Below, in pieces: positions 1 through 8,956 of a stretch of DNA of 64,000 bases. Below the pieces are notes generated by a model. It ran no database searches. It had not been told where the DNA came from and was given only the letters and a program-made list of their open reading frames with translations. Source of the DNA: UBA8524 sp964215915. Lineage in GTDB: Bacteria; Bacteroidota; Bacteroidia; UBA8524. The position numbers were made by a program, and so were the translations under genes. Position 1 is the stretch's first letter. Each line of letters starts with the position of its first letter. Location: the NCBI GenBank assembly GCA_964215915.1, contig CAXPEB010000086.1, forward strand, positions 29,528 through 93,527. The letters are read 5' to 3'.

Positions 1-1
1 A

Positions 2-1591
2 GAGGGCGCGTTCAAAGACGGCAAGGAAGACGGAGTATGGAAGTCCTTTTATGAGGATGGTAAAAATTCCACAGAGATGACCTTCGCCGGAGGCAAACAA
101 CTGACCGAAAAGGATTTTGACCGGGAAGGTAGACTCCTTCACGAATTTGCTTATACCAATGGGATCATCTCCAACCTGAAAGTATATGACAAAGAGGGTA
201 AGGTTCTGAAAACGTACAAGGAGGAAGGTGGCAGCTTGGAAGTACAGTATTTTGACGACGAACGCCGTATCAAAGCTGAAGGCCGACTGGAAAAAGGCAA
301 GCGGGATGGTTTATGGAAATTCTATTTCCCTTCAGGCGTTCTGAAAAAGAAGCTGAACTACGAAAACGGCGACCTGGAAGGGGAAGCCAAAGAGTACTAT
401 AAGGACGGATCCCTGGAATCGCAGATCATGTACCGCGAAGGTTCAAGAGAAGGATTCGGGCGTTATTACTACGCACACGGTGAGATACAGGCCAGCGGCT
501 ATTACAAGGATGGAGAACGTTACGGACCCTGGAAATTCTTTGACGAAGATGGTAAAGTGAACAGTACGGAGTTCTACTACAATGCAGAAATCCACGGTAT
601 CGACCGCGCTTACTACCCCAATGGCAATACCAAAACGGAAACCTTTTACAAATGCTACTGGTTTGAAAACCTGAATCAGTTTGACTCCAACGGAGTTTGT
701 TTCTATAAGGGTGAGCTGGTTTCCGGCGACGGCATGTACAAACTGAAAACCCCTTCAGGAAAAGTGCATTTTGAAGGTCCGTACAAAGACCATCAACTGC
801 ACGGAGATGCCAAAGGGTATTACCTGAATGGAAAAGTATCCTTCGAAGCACACTACGAATATGGAAAGCGCAACGGAGCCGCAAAATGGATCTTCCCGGA
901 TGGGAAAACAGAAACCGTGGGGTATTACAAAAACGGTGAAAAAGACAGCATCTGGACTTACTATCACCCCAATGGTAAGGTGGAACGTACGGTTAAGTAT
1001 GAGGATGGCGACAACGAAGGCTCGTACAAAATCTATAATGACGAAGGAAAACTGATCTCAGACCTTAATTACAAGGACGATGAACTTGACGGGGAATGTA
1101 TCTATTACAATGACCTGGGAGAAACCACCCACAAGTTGATCTATGATCAGGGAATGATCGTTAAATACGCTTACCTCGGACCGGATAAAAAATGGGTAGA
1201 GCCTAAGGAGGTCAAAACTTCCGGAGAAAGCCAATTCACCTGCTATTTCCCAGGCGGACAAAAATCTGCGGAATTCACGGTGAAAGACGGTTACCTGGTT
1301 GCCAAAACGATCTATTTCTCCAACGGAAAGATTTCGCGAAAAGCAACCTATAAGGGCGGCGAACTTACCGGAGCCTATACACTGAACTACGGAAACGGAA
1401 AAACCACCGAAGACGAAACCTACAAATACGGCAAGCTGCACGGTACCTGTAAATACTACCACCGCAACGGTAAACTGGCGCGGGTGGCAAGCTACCATTA
1501 TGGCGAGAAACACGGTGAAGAGATTTTTTACGATACCAATGGGAAAATCGTTCTTAAAACACGCTACTATTACGGAGAGACCATCGAATGA
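2..1591 (+). CDS. YwqK/MORN-like repeat protein, 5' end missing
   Basis: The reading frame is open at the left edge, so the gene starts outside the window; 529 residues are visible and an internal ATG lies at 77. The protein is built almost entirely of repeats of about 23 residues with the pattern G-x-W/Y-x-x-Y-x-x-x-G-K, for example around DGLWKFYFPSG and GPWKFFDEDGK. This is the YwqK-type repeat (often named toxin-antitoxin YwqK family antitoxin) related to MORN repeats. Such repeats form beta-hairpin solenoids; in Bacteroidota they occur in exported proteins of unknown role, and an antitoxin function is not supported here. Its TGA overlaps the next ATG (ATGA), so it is translationally coupled to the DUF3857 gene and heads a three-gene operon. 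The N-terminus and any signal peptide cannot be seen. Confidence 0.85.
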   Translation, partial: EGAFKDGKEDGVWKSFYEDGKNSTEMTFAGGKQLTEKDFDREGRLLHEFAYTNGIISNLKVYDKEGKVLKTYKEEGGSLEVQYFDDERRIKAEGRLEKGKRDGLWKFYFPSGVLKKKLNYENGDLEGEAKEYYKDGSLESQIMYREGSREGFGRYYYAHGEIQASGYYKDGERYGPWKFFDEDGKVNSTEFYYNAEIHGIDRAYYPNGNTKTETFYKCYWFENLNQFDSNGVCFYKGELVSGDGMYKLKTPSGKVHFEGPYKDHQLHGDAKGYYLNGKVSFEAHYEYGKRNGAAKWIFPDGKTETVGYYKNGEKDSIWTYYHPNGKVERTVKYEDGDNEGSYKIYNDEGKLISDLNYKDDELDGECIYYNDLGETTHKLIYDQGMIVKYAYLGPDKKWVEPKEVKTSGESQFTCYFPGGQKSAEFTVKDGYLVAKTIYFSNGKISRKATYKGGELTGAYTLNYGNGKTTEDETYKYGKLHGTCKYYHRNGKLARVASYHYGEKHGEEIFYDTNGKIVLKTRYYYGETIE

Positions 1592-3528
1592 AAAGAATGA
1601 CTTTTGCTATTGCCGGACTATTTTTCTTTAGCCTGGCAATAGCTCAACCGCAATACGATTTCGCCGAGCTTCAGAAGGAACATCAGGGCGAGAATGCGGT
1701 GATTATTAAAAACAATACCACTTACGAAATCGGCCTGAAAAAGGGCAAACCTGCAATTACCAGTACACGCGTTTTTTCCTATACCATCCTCCAGGACCGT
1801 ACCCGAATGGGTGGCACCTATGAGGTGAACTACGTGCCCGGTTTTTATGAGATCAAGGATATCAAAGCGGCATCCTACTCTCCTGAAGAAGACGGTAAGT
1901 ACGACCGGCATAAGGTGAAAGATTTCGAGGATTACTCGGACCTGAGCGGCTATATCTTTTATGACGACAGCCGGCACCGCCGCTTCTATTTCCCGAAAAT
2001 GGGCAAGGGCTCCTATGCTGAGGTGGAGTATACGTATGAATACCTGAAGCCACAGTTTCTCGGGGCACATTTCTTCCAACCCAGTTCCCTGGCGGTGAAA
2101 GAAAGTGTGTTGACCATTGTGGTGGACAAGGATATTGAAGTGGAGTTCAGTTCCTTCGGAGACAGCAGCGGAATTACCTATACCCGCACGGAAAGCCGGA
2201 AAGAAGTAATCCATACCTGGACAAAAAACAACGCGCCTGCGCAGAAGTATTTCAGCGATGCACCCCCTGCCCGGTACTGGGACCCGCATATCTATGTTAG
2301 GGTGAAGTCATACACCCACAAAGGGAAAACCCGCTCTATGCTGGGAAATGTGAATGACCTTTATGCCTTCAACTACGACTTTATCAAGGATGTGAATACC
2401 GACCCGGTTTCTCCGGATATCCAGGAAGTGGTAGACAGCCTTAAAAAAGTCAACGACAATCCGGATTCGCTGATCCGGAACATCTTCTACTGGGTACAGG
2501 ACAATATCAAATACATCGCTATCGAAGACGGGTTGGGCGGCTATGTACCGCGTCAGGCTAACGATATCTTCGATAATAAATACGGTGATTGTAAGGACAA
2601 ATCCAGTATCATCACTTCCATGCTCCGGGCGGCAGAAATCCCGTCTTACCTGTGCTGGATCGGTTCCAGGGACCTTCCCTACCGCTATGGTGAATTGCCG
2701 ACACCGAATGTCGACAACCACATGATCGCGGCGGTATACCGACAAGGCAAATGGATTTTCCTGGACGGAACAGCCTCTCAGTTACAGTATGGCTACCCTA
2801 CCAACTTCATACAGGGTAAAGAAGCACTTATTGCTATAAACAAGGATTCCTTCGCTGTGGTGCGGGTACCTATAATACCGGCAGAAGAAAACCGCTATAC
2901 GGATACCTTGTATATGCGGATCGAAGAGGACGTACTGAAATGCAGCGGAAACATGGAAGCTCGCGGCATGCAGAAGATTGAGTCTACCGAACTTATGGTG
3001 CGGCTGAAAGAAGAAGAGCGGGAGAAACTGCTGGAAAACATGCAGCGTAAAGGCAACAACAAGTGCAAGGTCGACTCGATGGAAGTGTTTAACCTGCTCG
3101 ACCGTGAAAAGCCGCTGCTGGTGGATTATTCGATCACGATCCCGGATTATGTTACTCGTATCGAGAATAACCTGTATGTGAACTTCTGGCTCTCAAAAAC
3201 GTATGCTTCGGCACGTATCGACACGGCAGGAAGGGGCAGGATTCCCAAGGAAGTTGACTACGCTTACCAGGATCGTCATCATTACGAACTTATCGTCCCG
3301 GAAGGTTACCGGCTCAAAGAAAATAAACTCCCCGACGCGGTGAATTTCCACAAGGGAGCAATCAGCCTGAAATACGGATATACCATGGTGGATAACCGGA
3401 TTGTGCTGGATTATACCTTTACCGTGGATACGCTCATCATTGAAGCGGATCAATTTGCCGATTGGAACGAGGTCATCGACCTCCTCCTGAAGGCGTATTC
3501 AGAAGTAATCGTTTTAGAAAAAGAATAA
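1588..3528 (+). CDS. DUF3857 / transglutaminase-like exported protein
   Basis: 646 residues beginning with a cleavable signal peptide (MKRMTFAIAGLFFFSLAIAQ). The N-terminal half fits DUF3857, followed by a transglutaminase-like core. A complete papain-type triad is visible: Cys335 in YGDCKDKS, His378 in VDNHM and Asp393 in FLDGTA. The C-terminal part fits DUF3858. Transglutaminase-like folds of this class can act as proteases, amidases or crosslinkers; the substrate is unknown. Predicted location is periplasm or cell surface. The ATG overlaps the upstream stop by 4 bp and a paralogue follows after 9 bp, so the three genes probably form one transcript ending at the hairpin near 5529. Family assignment is confident, biochemical role is not. 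Confidence 0.85.
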   Translation: MKRMTFAIAGLFFFSLAIAQPQYDFAELQKEHQGENAVIIKNNTTYEIGLKKGKPAITSTRVFSYTILQDRTRMGGTYEVNYVPGFYEIKDIKAASYSPEEDGKYDRHKVKDFEDYSDLSGYIFYDDSRHRRFYFPKMGKGSYAEVEYTYEYLKPQFLGAHFFQPSSLAVKESVLTIVVDKDIEVEFSSFGDSSGITYTRTESRKEVIHTWTKNNAPAQKYFSDAPPARYWDPHIYVRVKSYTHKGKTRSMLGNVNDLYAFNYDFIKDVNTDPVSPDIQEVVDSLKKVNDNPDSLIRNIFYWVQDNIKYIAIEDGLGGYVPRQANDIFDNKYGDCKDKSSIITSMLRAAEIPSYLCWIGSRDLPYRYGELPTPNVDNHMIAAVYRQGKWIFLDGTASQLQYGYPTNFIQGKEALIAINKDSFAVVRVPIIPAEENRYTDTLYMRIEEDVLKCSGNMEARGMQKIESTELMVRLKEEEREKLLENMQRKGNNKCKVDSMEVFNLLDREKPLLVDYSITIPDYVTRIENNLYVNFWLSKTYASARIDTAGRGRIPKEVDYAYQDRHHYELIVPEGYRLKENKLPDAVNFHKGAISLKYGYTMVDNRIVLDYTFTVDTLIIEADQFADWNEVIDLLLKAYSEVIVLEKE

Positions 3529-3537
3529 TTAAGCCCT

Positions 3538-5505
3538 ATGAATAAACTGTTCGTGGTATTAACCATGCTGGGTTTCGGCGGTAGCCTCTGCCTGGCCCAG
3601 GAACTTGATTTTGAGGCACTCGACTACCGTCCGGTAGCCAAAGCCCCCGATTTTACACCTGACTCCTCCGATCTAAAGGAACCCCTGGTATATGTCTTCG
3701 ATAAGAACTATACCGAATATGCCATCGATAAACGGACCGATAACCTCTTCCGCTATCACCTCCGTCATCATATGAAATACCTCAATGACGACAAGGCAGT
3801 GGAGGACAACAACAAACTTTACCTCCCCCTGTACTACGAAAAGACCCTGGAGAATCTGGTGGTTCGGGTGTATAAAGACGGAAAGCTGGTGTCTGAAGCT
3901 GGTCAAAGCGACCTGAAAACCGTAGAACTTGAAAACACCGAAGTGAAGCTGCTTGCGCTCAAAGGTGTTTCCAAAGGTTGTATGATTGAAACCCTGATCC
4001 TGGAAAAACAAGGCTGGAGGGAATACGATTATGAATTCCTGCAGGACGACGAAACCAAACATAAGGTGGAGTTCCGGGTGTATGCCCCGAAGCGGTTCAA
4101 GTTTCGTATGAAGTCTTACAACGGGCTGAAAGAAGCCCTGGAAGAGTCGGATATGGACCGCCGGATGTACCGTATTGACCTGGACAAGGTGGAAGGGCTC
4201 CGCGACGAGAAATACGCATTCCGCAAAGCCAATCGTATGCGTGTGGAGTACTTCCTGGACGAGGTGATCGATTACGGAAAGGTTGCTACCCTCTACCCTG
4301 AAAAGGGGCGTAAGTTCTTTGAAGGGATGATGAGCGATTACAAAAAGAATCGCAAGTTTGCCAAAAAGATCATGAAGAGCGCCGGAATCCGTAAGGATGA
4401 CGGAGAAGAAGCCAAAATTGCCAAGCTCGAAAACTACATCAAAAAGACCTATGTGATCCTGAATGGATTCCCTTCACGCGACAACCTGAAAGACATCAAT
4501 GAATACAATATCGGTTCTCAACTGGATGTCTTTAAGCTGTACGTTTATACGCTTCAGTATATGGAACTGGAGTATGAGGTCATTCTGACTTCCGACAAAA
4601 CAGAGCGTCGCTTTGACCCGGAATTCGATTCCTGGACATACCTGAATGAACCCCTGCTCTATTTCCCAGGTCTGAAAAAATACATGGATCCCAGCGCGGT
4701 CTATGCCCGACTGGGAAGGATCAATGACAATTACCTCGGACAGGACGGTCTGTTTATTCAGCCCCTGATGCTCGACGACAAGATCTCCGGCTTTACCCGG
4801 ATCAAATCCATCCCGAAAAACGACCTGGACAAAACCGAAGACATCCAGAGGTTGCAGGTAAAACTCACTCCCGATCTTCAGAAATGTGAAATCGAATACA
4901 AGCGGGAGATGGAAGGATATGCTGACGTACTGTTACGCTATTCGTATTACAGCTCTGACGATGAAGACAAAAAAGAGATCGTGGAAGGCTTTATCAAGGG
5001 CGATGCGGAAGACGCGGACGTGGAAATCAACAATGTGGGCAATACCGATATGTTCAGTACGGATGAGGTAAATGCCCCATTTATGATTGATGCCAATGTC
5101 AAAACGAGCTATTACATCCAGAATGCCGGCGATAAGATCCTGCTGAAGGTAGGGGAACTGATAGGGCCACAAACGGAAATGTATAGCGAAGAGCCCCGTC
5201 AACAACCCATTGAGATCGGGTTTGCCCACAAGTATGTGCGGCATATTGTGATTGAGATCCCGGAGGGGTACCAGGCCAAAGGACTGGAAAAGCTGAACAT
5301 CAATATTGTATACAACAACGAGAAAGGCGAGCCTTGCATGGCTTTTACCTGCAAATACAAAATAGAAGGTAACAAGCTCATCATCGATTGTGAGGAGTAT
5401 TATGCTGACCTCGCTTACCCCATTACTCAGTATGACGATTACGCCAAGGTGGTAAATGCCGCGGCTGACTTCAACAAGATCACTATTCTGATCGAAAAGA
5501 AATAA
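3538..5505 (+). CDS. DUF3857-family paralogue with degenerate transglutaminase core
   Basis: 655 residues with a signal peptide ending near CLAQ. It is the same length and has the same layout as the preceding DUF3857/transglutaminase protein, with the same position after the YwqK gene. The catalytic motifs are gone. Where the neighbour has GDCKDKS this protein reads GSQLDVF near residues 326-332, and the His region reads FDSWTY instead of DNHM. MDPSAVY near the expected Asp is retained in shape. The protein is therefore probably a pseudoenzyme or binding partner of its neighbour, although this is inference from sequence only. It is the last gene of the operon and is followed by a strong hairpin terminator. 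Confidence 0.8.
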   Translation: MNKLFVVLTMLGFGGSLCLAQELDFEALDYRPVAKAPDFTPDSSDLKEPLVYVFDKNYTEYAIDKRTDNLFRYHLRHHMKYLNDDKAVEDNNKLYLPLYYEKTLENLVVRVYKDGKLVSEAGQSDLKTVELENTEVKLLALKGVSKGCMIETLILEKQGWREYDYEFLQDDETKHKVEFRVYAPKRFKFRMKSYNGLKEALEESDMDRRMYRIDLDKVEGLRDEKYAFRKANRMRVEYFLDEVIDYGKVATLYPEKGRKFFEGMMSDYKKNRKFAKKIMKSAGIRKDDGEEAKIAKLENYIKKTYVILNGFPSRDNLKDINEYNIGSQLDVFKLYVYTLQYMELEYEVILTSDKTERRFDPEFDSWTYLNEPLLYFPGLKKYMDPSAVYARLGRINDNYLGQDGLFIQPLMLDDKISGFTRIKSIPKNDLDKTEDIQRLQVKLTPDLQKCEIEYKREMEGYADVLLRYSYYSSDDEDKKEIVEGFIKGDAEDADVEINNVGNTDMFSTDEVNAPFMIDANVKTSYYIQNAGDKILLKVGELIGPQTEMYSEEPRQQPIEIGFAHKYVRHIVIEIPEGYQAKGLEKLNINIVYNNEKGEPCMAFTCKYKIEGNKLIIDCEEYYADLAYPITQYDDYAKVVNAAADFNKITILIEKK

Positions 5506-5528
5506 ACGATACGTTTTGCTCTCTATCG

Positions 5529-5560
5529 AAAGGCCGGTTACAATGTAATCGGCCTTTTTA
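5529..5560 (+). terminator. Rho-independent terminator between convergent genes
   Basis: AAGGCCGGTTAC and GTAATCGGCCTT pair around a very short loop with one unpaired base, followed by a T-rich run. It ends the transglutaminase operon. The convergent lipoprotein gene stops two bases further on, so the element may act in both directions. Confidence 0.8.
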
Positions 5561-5561
5561 T

Positions 5562-6116
5562 TTATTGAACCGGAAATACTGCTGCCAGCGAATCGTTGAT
5601 CATCCCGTGTATCTCAAGAGCGGCACTATCCATTACAAAATGTGTGTACGCCACATCGCTGACCATATAACCGGAAGCATGCAGAAGGCCGGCATGGGTG
5701 CCATTTTGATACAACCTCACGGAAAGGTAAGGCCCGTATAGCCTTTCCACATGATGAAACCGAGGAAACACAAGGATCATCCCCCGCGTGTTCCCCACAC
5801 CATAGTGCACTACCTTTTCGCTAATGATGCCCGGGTTACGGTTGGCACTGGGAGGAGGAACAATGGGTAGCACCACTCTTCCGGTATCTACCAGGAGGAT
5901 ATATTCCGTTCCTTCAATTGTATCGGCATGAGCATAATCGGAAAAGGCATGGCGTATGGAATCGGTCTTCCACCAGGTCACTACTTTGTGGTACAATACG
6001 GTATCCTGGCGAAACCGGTAACCGGCCCGGATTTTATGGTCGGGGTCTACATGCCTGCCGCATGACAGCATGCCAAGGAGCAGGGTGAACAGGATCGGCT
6101 TCTTTATGTATGACAT
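5562..6116 (-). CDS. Hypothetical lipoprotein
   Basis: 184 residues. The N-terminus MSYIKKPILFTLLLGMLSC is a lipoprotein signal peptide with a lipobox (LGMLSC, Cys19), so the mature protein is probably lipid-anchored in the envelope. I recognise no domain in the remainder, which is rich in beta-type segments and aromatic residues. It lies 27 bp downstream of the DUF3307 gene on the same strand and is probably the last gene of the SatD-DUF3307 operon. It ends against the terminator of the convergent transglutaminase operon. Confidence 0.7.
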   Translation of the reverse strand: MSYIKKPILFTLLLGMLSCGRHVDPDHKIRAGYRFRQDTVLYHKVVTWWKTDSIRHAFSDYAHADTIEGTEYILLVDTGRVVLPIVPPPSANRNPGIISEKVVHYGVGNTRGMILVFPRFHHVERLYGPYLSVRLYQNGTHAGLLHASGYMVSDVAYTHFVMDSAALEIHGMINDSLAAVFPVQ

Positions 6117-6143
6117 TTTCCCACCTTATGGTCCGGATAAACT

Positions 6144-6872
6144 TCATTCGATCATGATCCCGCTGACATAATTGAAAGCCAATCCGATACAAATAGCAAG
6201 GCCGAAGCTTACCAGGGTTCCCAAAAGAATGTACTCGGTGCGCTTCCGGTCTTTGGCTTCTTTCAGGTCTCCGAAACGAAATACGGATTTGGCAGCCAGC
6301 AAAAAGCCCAGCGCCTGCCACTGATCATAAACCACAAAAAGAAATACGAACAGCCTCTCCAGTATCCCAATCCATTTTCCGGCATTGTTCAGGGAATGTC
6401 CTTCTTCCTCGTTGACTTCGCCTGACCAGGTTTTCATTAACTGATGGATCAGAATATTGGCAAAGGAGGTTACCAGGATCAAAGCAATGGACACCAGTAT
6501 AATCCGATCCCATTCCGGGTATATGTCCTTCAGAAAGGCTGGATCTTCCCAGGTCTTGAAGACCAGGAACAGTACGAGCAGATGTGCCAGCTGATCGGCA
6601 ATGAAGAGGACGGGTTCCAGGATTCCGGTCCGGGAGCGGAACGTTATTTTGACAGCATCGATAGCCAGATGTGAAACAGCGATCACCAGGATGGGCACCA
6701 GGTACCCGAGGTCCATCACGAGCAACAATGACAGGATCAAATGCACACCGGCATGGATATACAGCCACTTTGATTTAATCCCCAGTTCTTTTTTTTGCTG
6801 TACCCAACGGGAGGGCTGGAAGACAAAGTCTCCGAGAAAATGTGCGAGAACCAGTTTAAGGAACACGATCAT
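6144..6872 (-). CDS. DUF3307 membrane protein
   Basis: 242 residues. The N-terminus (VLAHFLGDFVFQPSRW) and the following HAGVHL and SHLAIDAVK segments match my knowledge of DUF3307, a family of polytopic membrane proteins of unknown function with conserved His and Asp residues in the membrane helices. I count about six or seven hydrophobic segments, including one near the C-terminus. The start codon overlaps the stop of the upstream SatD-like gene (ATGA), so the two are translationally coupled. DUF3307 and SatD-like proteins are often adjacent in Bacteroidota, which argues for a joint function that is still undefined. Confidence 0.85.
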   Translation of the reverse strand: MIVFLKLVLAHFLGDFVFQPSRWVQQKKELGIKSKWLYIHAGVHLILSLLLVMDLGYLVPILVIAVSHLAIDAVKITFRSRTGILEPVLFIADQLAHLLVLFLVFKTWEDPAFLKDIYPEWDRIILVSIALILVTSFANILIHQLMKTWSGEVNEEEGHSLNNAGKWIGILERLFVFLFVVYDQWQALGFLLAAKSVFRFGDLKEAKDRKRTEYILLGTLVSFGLAICIGLAFNYVSGIMIE

Positions 6873-7510
6873 AGCATATGCTCTTTTACCCGTCTTTCAA
6901 ATCTATGGATCAATTCCCGGATCTCATCCGCCCCTGCCCTTTTCAAGCGATTACTCACGGCATTTTGATTGATCCCGAAGCGCTTGGCCAGATCCTGTTG
7001 TTTGTCATCCGGGTGCTTTAATACTTCATGAATGGTCTTGGCCGAAATACTTGTCCAGTTATCCATGATGACCCCGGCGAGCCGGAAATACAGGTTCATC
7101 TCCCGGTCCAATTCCGGCCATGGAGAACGAAGCGCCATTTTTATTTTCCCCTTCCTGAGTTCCTCGAATTGTTCCCCTGCGTTTACAAATGCGCTCCCGT
7201 TGCTTTCGGTAACCTTAGCACCCGTATAGGCCATATCCCCTATACCGATGGCCATCCGGATATCCAGGGAAGTACTGCGTTTGCCCGATTTTCCGGCCCC
7301 GGTGCTTTTGATCAGCGACTTGATTTTAACAGCCTCCATCAGAGCTCTCTCCGGCTTTTCTATCAGCAACTGCAAGCTGTCTCCCCGGAATATCTCCCAG
7401 TGTCCCGGACGGTTCTTTTTCCCGAGCAACTCTTCGAGAGCATGTATCCAGACTCCCTGATCAGCTATGCTCCTTGAGTTCACCAGATCGGCGGTAATAA
7501 CGGCTACCAT
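6869..7510 (-). CDS. SatD-family / HTH regulatory protein
   Basis: 213 residues. The N-terminus (MVAVITADLVNSRSI) followed by a GDSLQLLIEKP segment resembles SatD-family proteins, which have a nucleotide-cyclase-like alpha/beta fold of unclear activity. The C-terminal 60 residues contain a helix-turn-helix (KQQDLAKRFGINQNAVSNRLKRAG) of sigma-region-4 type, so DNA binding is likely. It is the first gene of a three-gene minus-strand operon with DUF3307 and a lipoprotein. Three regularly spaced palindromes lie immediately upstream and are good candidates for autoregulatory sites. ATG at 7508-7510 was chosen because the conserved N-terminal motif begins there. Confidence 0.75.
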   Translation of the reverse strand: MVAVITADLVNSRSIADQGVWIHALEELLGKKNRPGHWEIFRGDSLQLLIEKPERALMEAVKIKSLIKSTGAGKSGKRSTSLDIRMAIGIGDMAYTGAKVTESNGSAFVNAGEQFEELRKGKIKMALRSPWPELDREMNLYFRLAGVIMDNWTSISAKTIHEVLKHPDDKQQDLAKRFGINQNAVSNRLKRAGADEIRELIHRFERRVKEHML

Positions 7511-7517
7511 GTTGTAA

Positions 7518-7595
7518 ATATCACCTAATTAGATGATAAAAAGAAATATCATGTTATTACGTGATATATAAGAATATCTTGTTATTGCATGATAC
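7518..7595 (-). promoter_or_regulatory. Triple operator upstream of the SatD-like gene
   Basis: Three 22-bp inverted repeats, ATATCa-N10-TGATAn, lie at 7518-7539, 7546-7567 and 7574-7595. Each starts exactly 28 bp after the previous one. The copy nearest the gene has an almost complete palindrome with the core CTAATTAG. The array ends about 8 bp before the SatD-like ATG, so a bound protein would cover the promoter. The most likely binder is the adjacent HTH protein; this is inference. Confidence 0.65.
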
Positions 7596-7648
7596 GGTAC
7601 TACCATCCTGCAGTGACAGTCAGAAGGCATAAGCACTGAACCACCCGC

Positions 7649-8956
7649 TTATCTCATAGGGGTTTTGACCCAGGCATACCAGGCTTTCCAGTCCCAGTGG
7701 CTGTTTCCTTCGAAGCAGCCATCGTAGGAGAACATCATTTTTATCGGGTAAACGGTCAAAGCGATTAACAGCAGAACAAACCCAATACGGAGCGACACCC
7801 TCTTTTTGCCGAACCGGTAAAACAGTTCGGCCAGTCCCGGAGCAAACAGCACCAGGTATTCGGTGAAGCTGCGTGCACCATACGCACAACCGAAACCCCA
7901 TTCCCACCAACAGGATAAGATATAACTAAGCACCCCGAACAGCAGCAGGTACCAGGCGGCATTTTTTTGTCCCCTTCTCAATGCTAGCACCAGTCCGGCG
8001 AGCATCGGCAATACCATCGGTGTATACAGGAACAGGCCATTTTGAGGTTGAAACCAGGTATGCAGCAGCAGCGGCCGGTCCCAGATAAACGATTCCTCCC
8101 CGTAACTATAGGCTACCCAGTTTCCGAAGGCCCACTTCCAGTAGATCAGTTGCGGCAGCAGTATCAGAATAAAACCGACCAGGAAAGGGAACAATGCCTT
8201 CGGACGGAGCATTCGAAGCAGGCGGTCGCGAATGGTATCATTTTCTCCCGTATCGATTAGCAGAAAGAGAAGAGGAAACAACAGGTTGCTCTGACGAAGC
8301 ATAAAGATCCATCCCGTCAACAAGCCGAATACCAGGAAGTGCAGGGCGTGGGAATTCCGGAAATAGTTTTGTTTACGCCAGAACCACAGCATAGTCGCAA
8401 ACAGGCAAAACGAGTAGACATGCGACATGCCGCTTTCCTGAACCGTATAATACAGCAGCCCTGTACCCAAAACGGTAAGCAACAGAGCCGGGTGCACATA
8501 ACGTCCGGGGTAATTTCTTCTGAGCCAGAAAAACAGAAATCCCAACCCGGCAAGCAGATAAGCAACAGCCGCCACATTGATCATACGATGCTGCAACAAG
8601 CTGAAACCCGGGTAAACGGTATCCTGACCGAAAGCGGTAGCTACCAGGTAGAAGGGCAATTCTGCAAGGGCGGTTCCGTAAGTATACTTGGTTTGAATCC
8701 GTGTTCCTGTGCTGTCCAGTCTGAAACCATACCCACACAGGGAAACCAGTGAAGTGTCGGGGGGAAAGCCGTGGTCAAACTCGAATAAAAGGGGCAGGTA
8801 AACATAGTAGCCTGCTTTGTCACCGAACAGTTCTGCGTGGTAATTGAATCGGTCTGCCCGGCTGTGCCGGTTAAGGGCAAGAAAGAGCAGGAGTAAACCG
8901 AAAAGCGTCCACCCCAGTGACCTGCCCAGCTTCAACTTCCGGGCATCTCGTTTCAC
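7649..8956 (-). CDS. Polytopic membrane protein, GT-C glycosyltransferase-like
   Basis: 435 residues with about ten hydrophobic segments. After the first helix there is a polar loop containing GDKAGYYVYLP, comparable to the acidic loop that carries the active site in GT-C (GT39/GT83-like) enzymes using lipid-linked sugars. A C-terminal Trp-rich segment follows the last helices. The GTG start overlaps the TGA of rfbA (GTGA), so it is translationally coupled to a nucleotide-sugar gene, which favours a role in glycan or lipid glycosylation. I cannot assign a specific family or substrate; an O-antigen or wzy-type membrane protein is an alternative. Confidence 0.65.
   Translation of the reverse strand: MKRDARKLKLGRSLGWTLFGLLLLFLALNRHSRADRFNYHAELFGDKAGYYVYLPLLFEFDHGFPPDTSLVSLCGYGFRLDSTGTRIQTKYTYGTALAELPFYLVATAFGQDTVYPGFSLLQHRMINVAAVAYLLAGLGFLFFWLRRNYPGRYVHPALLLTVLGTGLLYYTVQESGMSHVYSFCLFATMLWFWRKQNYFRNSHALHFLVFGLLTGWIFMLRQSNLLFPLLFLLIDTGENDTIRDRLLRMLRPKALFPFLVGFILILLPQLIYWKWAFGNWVAYSYGEESFIWDRPLLLHTWFQPQNGLFLYTPMVLPMLAGLVLALRRGQKNAAWYLLLFGVLSYILSCWWEWGFGCAYGARSFTEYLVLFAPGLAELFYRFGKKRVSLRIGFVLLLIALTVYPIKMMFSYDGCFEGNSHWDWKAWYAWVKTPMR

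Noticed and set aside
7518..7595. CRISPR-like interpretation of the 28-bp periodic repeats
   Set aside because: Only three palindromes with degenerate spacers of six bases; no cas genes; position at a promoter fits operators.
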